Below, piece after piece: positions 9,027 to 16,045 of a stretch of 21,739 nt of DNA. Positions within the stretch are counted from its first letter, which is position 1. Each line of letters starts with the position of its first letter. The notes beneath the pieces were generated by a model. It saw only the letters and a program-made list of their open reading frames with translations. It was not told the DNA's origin and searched no databases. The position numbers and the translations under genes were made by a program. This stretch comes from an uncultured Bacteroidales bacterium (GTDB lineage: Bacteria > Bacteroidota > Bacteroidia > Bacteroidales > Paludibacteraceae): the NCBI GenBank assembly GCA_903912795.1, contig CAIWIS010000741.1, positions 1-21,739 on the forward strand, in the 5' to 3' direction.

Positions 9027-10568
9027 TTATTGAACTATCAATTTAGTATTGCTAATTGATTGACCGGATTTTACAGAAAGAACGTAAACTGAACTTTTCA
9101 ACAAACCCGATGTGTTTATTTCAAAAGTTTTATTGTTACCTATACCGTTCTGATAAACTGTTTGCCCCTGAAGATTGGATACTGACACTTCGGGATTGGC
9201 CCAAACTCCATTGTCATCCAATTTTACAGTGAGGATGCCCTGATTTAAAGGATTGGGATAAATACTGACTACCTGTTTTCCTAAATTAGAAGATACTTCA
9301 TGTATAGAAGTAGGTACTGTATAAACTTTTAAAACGGTACACAGCCAACCTGCAATTGCTTCGGCAGCTTGATTAAAATAAGTTTCATTTCTGCCAAGTG
9401 TGTGAGTTGCACCCGGAAATAGTAGTAAACTAGCGCGTATCCCTTTATCCAAGGCGGTTTCTACAATTGGCTTACTACCATAGTTCATGGCGTAATAAGC
9501 GGGTGTTTTGTCATAAAAAACGGTTGCATCTGCCGTGCCATGAATACAAAAAACAGGTACATCACCCGATTTCATGTAATTGAGTTCGGCGATTGCTCCC
9601 CAGTTGCTCATTACACCATGTACTTTGGTTGAATAACCAGGATTTCCACTATTTCCTTCTAAAGAGCCATCGAAAAGCGACCAGTCGGGAACGTAAGCCG
9701 TTGGAACTTCGGATTGCTCAAGATACCCTAAATGCAATGCAGTAAAAGATCCGGCGGAAGATCCGGTGGCGAAAATTTGGGTAGTATCAATCTTATAAGT
9801 GTCCACATTTTTTCTGAAAAACCGAATAGCAGCTTTTGCATCCTGTATCGCTTTTATCATTGCCTGATAGCGCTTGGCAAGGGTACTTTGCTCAGCATCA
9901 GGTGTAAGTCTGTAATTGATTGAAGCAACTACATACCCTCTTTGGGCAAGATTTGTACACAAAATGGTATTCCATGTATCTACTTTATCACCGCCAAAAA
10001 ATCCCCCACCATGAATAAAAATTACCAGAGGTCTATTTGTAGATGTATCGCCCATAGGTTCGTAAAGATCTAACATCAAATTCATTGAAGTTGCTCCATT
10101 CATCGTTTGGCCATATTGAATATTACTCGTTAAGGATGACGTAAAACCCTTTGTTTCATAACGTGCTCCTACACCTTTACTGGCTGGAGTGTTCGCTTGT
10201 GTTTCATTAGAATACCCCGAATTACCGCTTGCATTTTTTGCATACACCCGATATACAAAAGCAGATCCTGGAGTGATTCCCTTGTGAAAATAGGTGTTAT
10301 CGTAAATATTAGCACTTACCGGTACCGATCCAAGAGAAATCCAATTTGTTCCGGAAAGATATTGAACCTCATAACTTGTTTCATCAGTTGCATTGTCGTG
10401 CCAAACAAGATTTATCTGATTTAAACTAACAGCTGTCGCCGTTAAGTTAGTTGGTGCGTTTGGAATTGCTGCTGATACATTTTGAGTTAAAAGCATAAAA
10501 CATACAATTATAAATGCACTAGAATTCCAATTTACTGGTAAGTGTGATATTAGTTTCTTCATTTTCAT
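9027..10568 (-). CDS. FN3-alpha/beta hydrolase esterase with T9SS sorting domain
   Basis: A 513-residue protein with signal peptide (hydrophobic FIIVCFMLLTQNVSA; M3 at 10562 is an alternative start). Residues about 36-127 are a fibronectin type III domain (PNAPTNLTATAVSLNQINLV, YEVQY, YRVYAKN). Residues about 140-415 are a carboxylesterase-type alpha/beta hydrolase: oxyanion-hole HGGG at 186-189, nucleophile S271 in GSSAG, acid D347 in HGTAD, and base H389 in GATHT. Residues about 425-513 are a T9SS sorting domain (SIYPNPLNQGILTVKL...). The family hydrolyses short-chain or aromatic acyl esters; beside a GH10 xylanase and lyases, deacetylation or deferuloylation of a polysaccharide is the likely job, outside the cell. 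The catalytic triad is complete. The exact ester bond cannot be read from the sequence. Confidence 0.9.
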   Translation of the reverse strand: MKMKKLISHLPVNWNSSAFIIVCFMLLTQNVSAAIPNAPTNLTATAVSLNQINLVWHDNATDETSYEVQYLSGTNWISLGSVPVSANIYDNTYFHKGITPGSAFVYRVYAKNASGNSGYSNETQANTPASKGVGARYETKGFTSSLTSNIQYGQTMNGATSMNLMLDLYEPMGDTSTNRPLVIFIHGGGFFGGDKVDTWNTILCTNLAQRGYVVASINYRLTPDAEQSTLAKRYQAMIKAIQDAKAAIRFFRKNVDTYKIDTTQIFATGSSAGSFTALHLGYLEQSEVPTAYVPDWSLFDGSLEGNSGNPGYSTKVHGVMSNWGAIAELNYMKSGDVPVFCIHGTADATVFYDKTPAYYAMNYGSKPIVETALDKGIRASLLLFPGATHTLGRNETYFNQAAEAIAGWLCTVLKVYTVPTSIHEVSSNLGKQVVSIYPNPLNQGILTVKLDDNGVWANPEVSVSNLQGQTVYQNGIGNNKTFEINTSGLLKSSVYVLSVKSGQSISNTKLIVQ

Positions 10569-10617
10569 TCTCTGCCCGATTGCGAATTCGAACTGATTTA
10601 TTAGTTCGGGGTTGACT

Positions 10618-12546
10618 TTAATTTTTTGAAATGGTTATTTTATAATTTCCTGAAAGTTGCATTTTTTTTGCAGTTAATGTAAGCCTGTAAATCTTATCTC
10701 CCCAAACATATGACAGCTGTTTATCTGATAAGGTAATTACTTCAACCGAAGGCTCAAACTGTGCAGTATCATATCTCAGTTTTAGTTTTACTCCTTCTTT
10801 CTCAAGACTCACAATTCCTAAAACTGAAACATCAGGTATTGCCCAAGTCAGGAAGTTAAGTTGGTTGGGTTTAATCGCCTTATTCAGTTTAAATTCATCC
10901 CGAAGAACCAATCCTCCTTCTGACTGTAGCTTGTAAGAGCGTTGCCATTTTTCAACATCAGCTTCTACAGGATAAGCACCTGCCAAATCAAGAGAAAAGA
11001 GCGATTTCGCCGAATCGAATTTCACATTTCGCGAACGATACTTAGCGCCGTTAACTTGTGCTACACCATTAATCATAGGTAGATTGTGATAATTGCTCTG
11101 CATAGTCCAGATGCTGTAGCGTTCGTCGCTAAAAGTCTGACGGGTATAAGTTCCAACTCCGGCATCAATAAACATGGGCGTTTCGTCGAGGTAAAGCGAA
11201 AAAGAACCCATATCGTTATGATTATGGCTTTCGGCATTATATCCACCTTTAGTGGCCATAAAGAAGCCACTTAGGTTGCGCATATAGCAAAATTCAGTTT
11301 CCGGATACCAGACAGAGGCAACTCTTGAAACAGCAGGTTTTACCTTAGTTAACTCCTCATTAAATTTCAGGTCTTTTATTATCCGGACAAAAGAGTAGCC
11401 ATAACTATGCGGATATTTCTTCCCATCACGTTCAAACAAATAAGCGCCAAATTGTTGCATTTCCATACTTCCCACAGCTTTCCCATAACGATAAATTAAG
11501 CCTGATTCACCACCTCCTTTGGCTGATGCATCGGCAAAATTGGCTACCCAACCATTACCAATATATGACAGGGCAATGTATTCGCCCATGTTTTTGATAA
11601 TAGGTTCATCGAAAATAGAAACTTTAGCAGCGGTAGCAGTATTCAGTAATTGGAGGTATTCATACATTTTTCCGGCAGCATGCCCCCAATAGGAAGGACC
11701 TTCTTCGCATCCTCCATCCATATGATTGTAATTAATAAACTTATCGACCGAAATCATTGTTCGGTGCACTGCGGCAGCCAGTACATCGGGATTTTCTTCT
11801 AACAAAAGGAAGCATGTCAGTACATTGAAATTACACCATGGGTTCCAGTTGTTTACCGAGGTGGTTGGTGTGGCATTAAATGCTTGCCACCAGAAATTAT
11901 CGCAGTTCATGTATGGATCCATAATCCGTTCCTGAACATTTTTGCGAAGACGCTCCGAAATCAAAGGTTGAACCTTGTCGATTTCATCTTTCAGGAAATA
12001 ATAAGTCCACGAAAGTAGTGAACCCATTTCGCCTGCCGAAAGATCGATGATGTGTTCTTTATCAGAAGGCAGCGAGGTTTTTTCTTTTTGCATTTTTGAT
12101 AAATGTGCCGATAATGCCCAGGATGTAAGTTCGCACGCTTGCCAGACACCATTGGCAATCTGATCCATAAATCGACCATTTCCTTCAGCCAATTCAGCTA
12201 GAACCAGACAGTAAAGAGCACGGTTGTTGCTGTCAAAAGGTTCTTGCATTATGTTACGTGAACCACTGCGTTGAAATTCAAGATAATCGGTCGCTTTTAC
12301 TACCCTCCATTGGTAGTCTAGCATCTTTTCACCCAGTTTGATGATTTCTGTTTTGTTATCGCCTAATAGAGCATCCCAACTTTTCCGGTCGGAGTATGCA
12401 GGATATTCTACCCACTTTTGGTTGGGAATTAAGCATGATTTTAATGTTTCAATTTCTGCTTCTTTTTGTAATAAATCGCGTTTTTCCCAAGCATTTGCTG
12501 AAAAAATAAAAATAAAAAGCATCAAAAAAATACTCGAAAACTTCAT
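10618..12546 (-). CDS. heparinase II/III-like polysaccharide lyase
   Basis: A 642-residue protein with signal peptide (MKFSSIFLMLFIFIFSANA). The (alpha/alpha) toroid, about residues 50-390, carries NNWNPWCNFNV at 232-242 and MDGGCEEGPSYWGHA at 276-290, where E281/E282 and Y286 lie in the place of family catalytic residues. The C-terminal beta-sandwich, about 405-640, starts with the heparinase II/III signature SHNHNDMGSF at 440-449 and FIDAGVGTY. H443, D461 and H487 have an order like the metal site of Pedobacter heparinase II (His408, Asp425, His464 there), so a structural zinc site is plausible. Family members eliminate glycosidic bonds next to hexuronic acids (heparin, heparan, alginate oligomers and others). 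No T9SS tail is seen, so a periplasmic, oligosaccharide-acting enzyme is inferred. It follows GH10 after a 198-base gap and precedes the FN3 esterase by 49 bases. Confidence 0.87.
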   Translation of the reverse strand: MKFSSIFLMLFIFIFSANAWEKRDLLQKEAEIETLKSCLIPNQKWVEYPAYSDRKSWDALLGDNKTEIIKLGEKMLDYQWRVVKATDYLEFQRSGSRNIMQEPFDSNNRALYCLVLAELAEGNGRFMDQIANGVWQACELTSWALSAHLSKMQKEKTSLPSDKEHIIDLSAGEMGSLLSWTYYFLKDEIDKVQPLISERLRKNVQERIMDPYMNCDNFWWQAFNATPTTSVNNWNPWCNFNVLTCFLLLEENPDVLAAAVHRTMISVDKFINYNHMDGGCEEGPSYWGHAAGKMYEYLQLLNTATAAKVSIFDEPIIKNMGEYIALSYIGNGWVANFADASAKGGGESGLIYRYGKAVGSMEMQQFGAYLFERDGKKYPHSYGYSFVRIIKDLKFNEELTKVKPAVSRVASVWYPETEFCYMRNLSGFFMATKGGYNAESHNHNDMGSFSLYLDETPMFIDAGVGTYTRQTFSDERYSIWTMQSNYHNLPMINGVAQVNGAKYRSRNVKFDSAKSLFSLDLAGAYPVEADVEKWQRSYKLQSEGGLVLRDEFKLNKAIKPNQLNFLTWAIPDVSVLGIVSLEKEGVKLKLRYDTAQFEPSVEVITLSDKQLSYVWGDKIYRLTLTAKKMQLSGNYKITISKN

Positions 12547-12744
12547 GTAATTTTGTTATTTGAATTTATATAACATTTTATTATTTCAATTGGAATGTTT
12601 AAACGACCATTAACCTTTATTTCCAACGAATGTTTGATTGTAATTACGCCCTATCACCTAACCCCATAAATAATGAAAGATTTTGTTCATATAAATATTA
12701 TTTTTAAGTTTATAGATGATTTTTTCGACAAGCATTTACTATTG
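12547..12744 (-). other. 198-base AT-rich spacer, no gene recognised
   Basis: This is the longest gap inside the nine-gene run, between the GH10 stop and the heparinase-like start. It is very AT-rich apart from a short GC-richer patch near 12645-12668. No open frame of note, no hairpin with a T run and no clear TAnnTTTG promoter box was found on the coding strand. It may still hold a promoter for the five downstream genes. Confidence 0.4.
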
Positions 12745-14073
12745 TTATTGTTTAATTATTTTCCTCACAACAACCTGTTCGTTCGACAGTTGAACTCTCA
12801 ACACAATTAAACTGAGAGGCATTTTATTGAGGGTAATCTCAATCTCTTTGACTGAGCTACTTGAGTTAAATAACAAACGGCCATGTATGTCAAATAATTG
12901 ACATCTTATCATATCCATATCGCTATTAATAATGATTTTATTGCCAATTTCTTTAACTCTCAGTGTAGAATTATCATTTATAATACTGTTGTTGGCTGAC
13001 AAACTGCCTAAGTAAAGCTCATTCAACATACTCGAATAAGCCGGTTTTGGATTATAACTTCTATCAAATATAAGTGAATAATCGTACACATTCGATGTGA
13101 AATTTGGGATCCATGAATATAAATCAGTAAATCCCCAGGTAACAATGGTTTTGCAGTTTGAATTATTAAAACAGAGTAGAATCATTTGTCGATAATTCTC
13201 GGCCTGCGTTGCTAACTGCGTTGCACTGTCCGTTTCATAGTCCGTTTTTTTTATCCGAATATCTAACTCTGTAATAATAGCTTCAACACCAATTGATGCG
13301 TATGCCTTTATATTCTGGTCTATTTTGCTATACTGGATATTATTCACAATAAAATGACATTGAAATCCAACTCCGTTTATTGGAATGTTTCGATTTTTCA
13401 TTCCTTTTACATAATTGAACAATGCGTTTGATTTTGCGCTTCCGTAATTTTCTACAGAAAAATCATTCAAATAAAGTTTTGCAGCTGGGTCAGCCCGATT
13501 TGCCCAAACAAAAGCAGAATCTATATATTCGTTCCCAATTACTTGTTGCCAGATTGAAGTTCTTAATGTCCCATCAGTATTAAATGCTTCGTTTACTACA
13601 TCCCAATGCTGTATTTTCCCCTTATACCTTGTAACTATTGTCGTAATGTGATTTTTCAATATACTCATTAACGATGTACGGGTAAAAGTTCCATTAGCTA
13701 TACCATTTGTAAGACCGGCTTCAATCCATGCCGGATTCCGACTGTGCCAACAGAGTGTATGACCTCTTAGCGATTTCCTATTTGCCACAGCATAATTTAC
13801 AAGTTGATCTGACTTTGAAAAATCAAAGTTTCCCTGAGTTGGTTCAATTACAGCAAACTTCATTTCATTTTCGGGAACCAAAATATTAAAGTTTCTTTTT
13901 ATAATCAGATCATAAGTACTATTCGTATTATAATTGGAATAAAAAGCACTTCCGACTGCCGCACCGACATTTATACTACATTTTTCTGCGTAAAATGACA
14001 ATGATTGTTGTGTCTGCGAATATGTTAGTAGCGGATATATTGATAGAGCTATTAAAAGCAATTGTTTTTTCAT
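12745..14073 (-). CDS. GH10 endo-1,4-beta-xylanase with T9SS sorting domain
   Basis: A 442-residue exported protein (signal peptide MKKQLLLIALSIYPLLTYSQ). Residues about 28-355 form a GH10 barrel: VPENEMKFAVIEPTQGNFDF at 66-85, RGHTLCWHSRNPAW at 103-116, acid/base E162 in WDVVNEAF, GVGFQCHF at 234-241, nucleophile E269 in ITELDIRI, and VTWGFTDLYSW at 311-321. Both catalytic glutamates and the substrate-subsite motifs are present, so activity on beta-1,4-xylan or a xylan-like backbone is expected. Residues about 370-442 form a T9SS sorting domain, predicting surface display. Unlike its neighbours it has a Shine-Dalgarno-like GGAGG ahead of the ATG. It follows the GH43-like gene by 65 bases. 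Family and activity are the most certain of the locus. Confidence 0.96.
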   Translation of the reverse strand: MKKQLLLIALSIYPLLTYSQTQQSLSFYAEKCSINVGAAVGSAFYSNYNTNSTYDLIIKRNFNILVPENEMKFAVIEPTQGNFDFSKSDQLVNYAVANRKSLRGHTLCWHSRNPAWIEAGLTNGIANGTFTRTSLMSILKNHITTIVTRYKGKIQHWDVVNEAFNTDGTLRTSIWQQVIGNEYIDSAFVWANRADPAAKLYLNDFSVENYGSAKSNALFNYVKGMKNRNIPINGVGFQCHFIVNNIQYSKIDQNIKAYASIGVEAIITELDIRIKKTDYETDSATQLATQAENYRQMILLCFNNSNCKTIVTWGFTDLYSWIPNFTSNVYDYSLIFDRSYNPKPAYSSMLNELYLGSLSANNSIINDNSTLRVKEIGNKIIINSDMDMIRCQLFDIHGRLLFNSSSSVKEIEITLNKMPLSLIVLRVQLSNEQVVVRKIIKQ

Positions 14074-14082
14074 TTCGTTAAA

Positions 14083-14087
14083 CCTCC
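14083..14087 (-). promoter_or_regulatory. Shine-Dalgarno-like GGAGG before the GH10 gene
   Basis: On the minus strand, GGAGG lies 9 bases before the ATG at 14073 (TTTGGAGGTTTAACGAAATG). Bacteroidota genes seldom carry strong Shine-Dalgarno sequences, and none of the other genes here shows one as clear. It supports this start codon and may mean higher translation of the xylanase. Confidence 0.45.
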
Positions 14088-14138
14088 AAATTAAACCTAG
14101 ATATTATTTATTAAATTTTTAGCTTGTTGAATTGAATA

Positions 14139-15464
14139 TCAGTTCAATGCAAACCAGTCCAAATGTAATATATCCTTGCCTTTTCCATCAAAAACCAGAT
14201 AAATGTTTTTGACATTATTCAGATTTTTCAATTTGCAATTTATCTGTTGATATTGTTTCCAACTTCCGGTTTTTGGCACTTTCACCATTCCAAGTAATTT
14301 AGTGCAAGTATTATCGGCATAAACCAAGATATTACCTCCTTGAACCGACGATGCAAAAAATGAAATTTGTCGGATATTTTCAATGTTCTTTATATTTGGA
14401 AAAAACAATGATGATTTGGGTTGAACCTTTTGAATCTCAAAACCACCTTTTGGACATTCTCGTTTTTCGTTTCCAGTTGCAGCCATATACCACTCGGCTT
14501 CAATTTTGTCCCACTTTGCATCGTATTGACCAACGCCTGTTGAGAAATGATTATTTAGAAATGTAGTGTCTGTCAACATTTCACCATTGTCTTTATAATG
14601 CAGATAACCAATATAGGATTCACGATAATAAGCCACTTCTTTTCCAAGATGAAAATGACACCAGGTGTGAAACCATTGCTTGTTCCACTCAAAAAAGTTA
14701 CCATGCGCTCGTGGACCAAGACCGTTTTTGTTATTTCCGGTTGTTCCGGTACGTTTATATGGCCCAAAAATCGATTTTGAAGTTGCATAATGAGCGCCAG
14801 CCGACAAATAATAAATACCGTTTCGCTTGTGTAAATTAGGCTTGTCATTGCCATCAAGCACGTTTATATCTCCCTCTATTTTAATGCGGTACGGACTGCC
14901 ACTAAATGAAATCATATCCTTATTTAGTTCCAATAAGAAATAGGAAAGTGCCGGGTCTTTGTCTTTAAAATGTCCGTAAATCAAATAGGCTTTACCATCG
15001 TTGTCGATAAATACTGTTGGGTCATATTCCTTCCCCGACGACAGATTCTCATCAATCAAAGGCTTACCAAGTGCGTCTTTATATGGACCAGCAGGAGCAT
15101 CGGAAACCATAACACCAGTATTGATATTTCCATTCGAAAAATAGAAATAATACTTGCCATCACGATAAGCATGGTCAGTGGCCCAGCAATTGTTCGATTT
15201 TCCCATGTAGGTCTCCGTTGGCAAAATTGTACGCTCGTGTTTCCAATCTACCAAATTATCCGACGACCAAATGTTCCATTCGGGCATAATGAACTTGTGA
15301 GCTGTAGAATCAGCATCGCGTGTAGAATACAAATAGGCTTTTTTGTTAAAAATAAAAATATGCGGGTCGGCCATTCCTGCATAAGGTTTAATTGGATTTC
15401 CGGCTGATAGTAGGTTGTAGGATACCAAAAATAGAATTAAGGTGGTTCTAAAAATTGTTTTCAT
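14139..15464 (-). CDS. GH43-like arabinofuranosidase/xylosidase-type enzyme with CBM6-like tail
   Basis: A 441-residue protein with signal peptide (MKTIFRTTLILFLVSYNLLSAG). Residues about 25-330 are a GH43-type five-bladed propeller: the base candidate D33 in MADPHIF, CWATDHAYRDGKYYFYFS at 93-110, the pKa-modulator candidate D148 in YDPTVFID, and RAHGNFFEW at 252-260. In most GH43 enzymes the general acid is the Glu of an E-G/A-P motif before KRNGxYYL; here the matching stretch is GNDKPNLHKRNGIYYL at 205-220 with D207 in that place, so the acid may be Asp or the enzyme may be altered. Residues about 350-441 resemble a CBM6-like sandwich (ENIRQISFFASS, LDWFALN). Family activities are removal of arabinofuranosyl or xylosyl units. 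It follows rhaM by 12 bases and precedes the GH10 xylanase, with which it could act on an arabinoxylan-like chain. Confidence 0.87.
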   Translation of the reverse strand: MKTIFRTTLILFLVSYNLLSAGNPIKPYAGMADPHIFIFNKKAYLYSTRDADSTAHKFIMPEWNIWSSDNLVDWKHERTILPTETYMGKSNNCWATDHAYRDGKYYFYFSNGNINTGVMVSDAPAGPYKDALGKPLIDENLSSGKEYDPTVFIDNDGKAYLIYGHFKDKDPALSYFLLELNKDMISFSGSPYRIKIEGDINVLDGNDKPNLHKRNGIYYLSAGAHYATSKSIFGPYKRTGTTGNNKNGLGPRAHGNFFEWNKQWFHTWCHFHLGKEVAYYRESYIGYLHYKDNGEMLTDTTFLNNHFSTGVGQYDAKWDKIEAEWYMAATGNEKRECPKGGFEIQKVQPKSSLFFPNIKNIENIRQISFFASSVQGGNILVYADNTCTKLLGMVKVPKTGSWKQYQQINCKLKNLNNVKNIYLVFDGKGKDILHLDWFALN

Positions 15465-15476
15465 GTACTTATTGAT

Positions 15477-15797
15477 TTATTTTAAATAAAAAACTTGTTC
15501 TAACGATTCGCTAACAGGGGAATTATCTTCGTTGGTAAGCATTATATCTTTCATGTAAGCCCACCACTTTTGAACTATTTCAGTGCTGCCCAATTGCTGT
15601 GAATTGCCGTTCCCTTTTACTTTCTGAACAGCAAAAAGAATATTGGTTTCCGTATCCAGAAATATTGAATAATCATAAATTCCAGCATCGACAAGAAGCT
15701 GTTTTAATTCTGGCCAAATTTCATCATGGCGTTTTTTGTACTCATCTACTTTCCCCGGCAGCAAATGCATTTTGAATGCAATAATTTTATCTTCCAT
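15477..15797 (-). CDS. rhaM: L-rhamnose mutarotase
   Basis: A 106-residue cytoplasmic protein with no signal peptide. It interconverts the alpha and beta anomers of L-rhamnose ahead of rhamnose isomerase. The match to E. coli RhaM (YiiL) runs end to end: EYKKRHDEIWPEL at 19-31 with Y20 and H24 as the conserved active-site Tyr and His, YSIFLDTETNILFA in the middle, QKWWAYMKDIM, and the C-terminal DNSPVSESLEQVFYL. Length is as usual for the family. It is the first gene of the nine-gene run, directly downstream (after a terminator) of the GH78 rhamnosidase, and is the only clearly cytoplasmic enzyme here. It is the best clue that L-rhamnose is a product of this locus. Confidence 0.96.
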   Translation of the reverse strand: MEDKIIAFKMHLLPGKVDEYKKRHDEIWPELKQLLVDAGIYDYSIFLDTETNILFAVQKVKGNGNSQQLGSTEIVQKWWAYMKDIMLTNEDNSPVSESLEQVFYLK

Positions 15798-15839
15798 AAT
15801 AAATTGTTGTTGATACTAGTATAGTTTATTTTTAATATA

Positions 15840-15847
15840 CAAAAATA
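15840..15847 (-). promoter_or_regulatory. candidate Bacteroidota -7 box upstream of rhaM
   Basis: On the minus strand the sequence reads TATTTTTG, which fits the Bacteroidota -7 consensus TAnnTTTG. It lies 42 bases ahead of the rhaM ATG and downstream of the GH78 terminator, where a promoter for the nine-gene run is expected. No matching -33 TTTG was found at the usual distance, so the call is tentative. Confidence 0.35.
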
Positions 15848-15968
15848 CGATTGTAATTTTGATATATATGGTTATTATTCTGCAGAAATAGGGATAGTAT
15901 TGTGTGTGTATGATTAAAATCAGTGATTAATGCAGCTTTGATATTTAAACAGTCGGATAATCTATTGT

Positions 15969-16037
15969 GATTCCAAAAATCAAACGCATCGCATCAAGCT
16001 TGCTAACTTTGATGCAATGCGTTTAGTTTTGGAAATC
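15969..16037 (-). terminator. strong stem-loop terminator after GH78
   Basis: Two arms, 15973-15997 and 16009-16032, pair over about 22 bases with few mismatches (core AAACGCAT-GCATCAA against TTGATGC-ATGCGTTT), around a loop of about 11 bases. On the minus strand the 3' arm is followed by GATTTTTGG, a short T run, and the outer bases 15969-15972 and 16034-16037 extend the stem. It begins 9 bases after the GH78 stop. The position and shape fit a Rho-independent terminator separating GH78 from the rhaM run, though the T run is short and partly inside the extended stem. Confidence 0.75.
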
Positions 16038-16045
16038 AAACTTTA

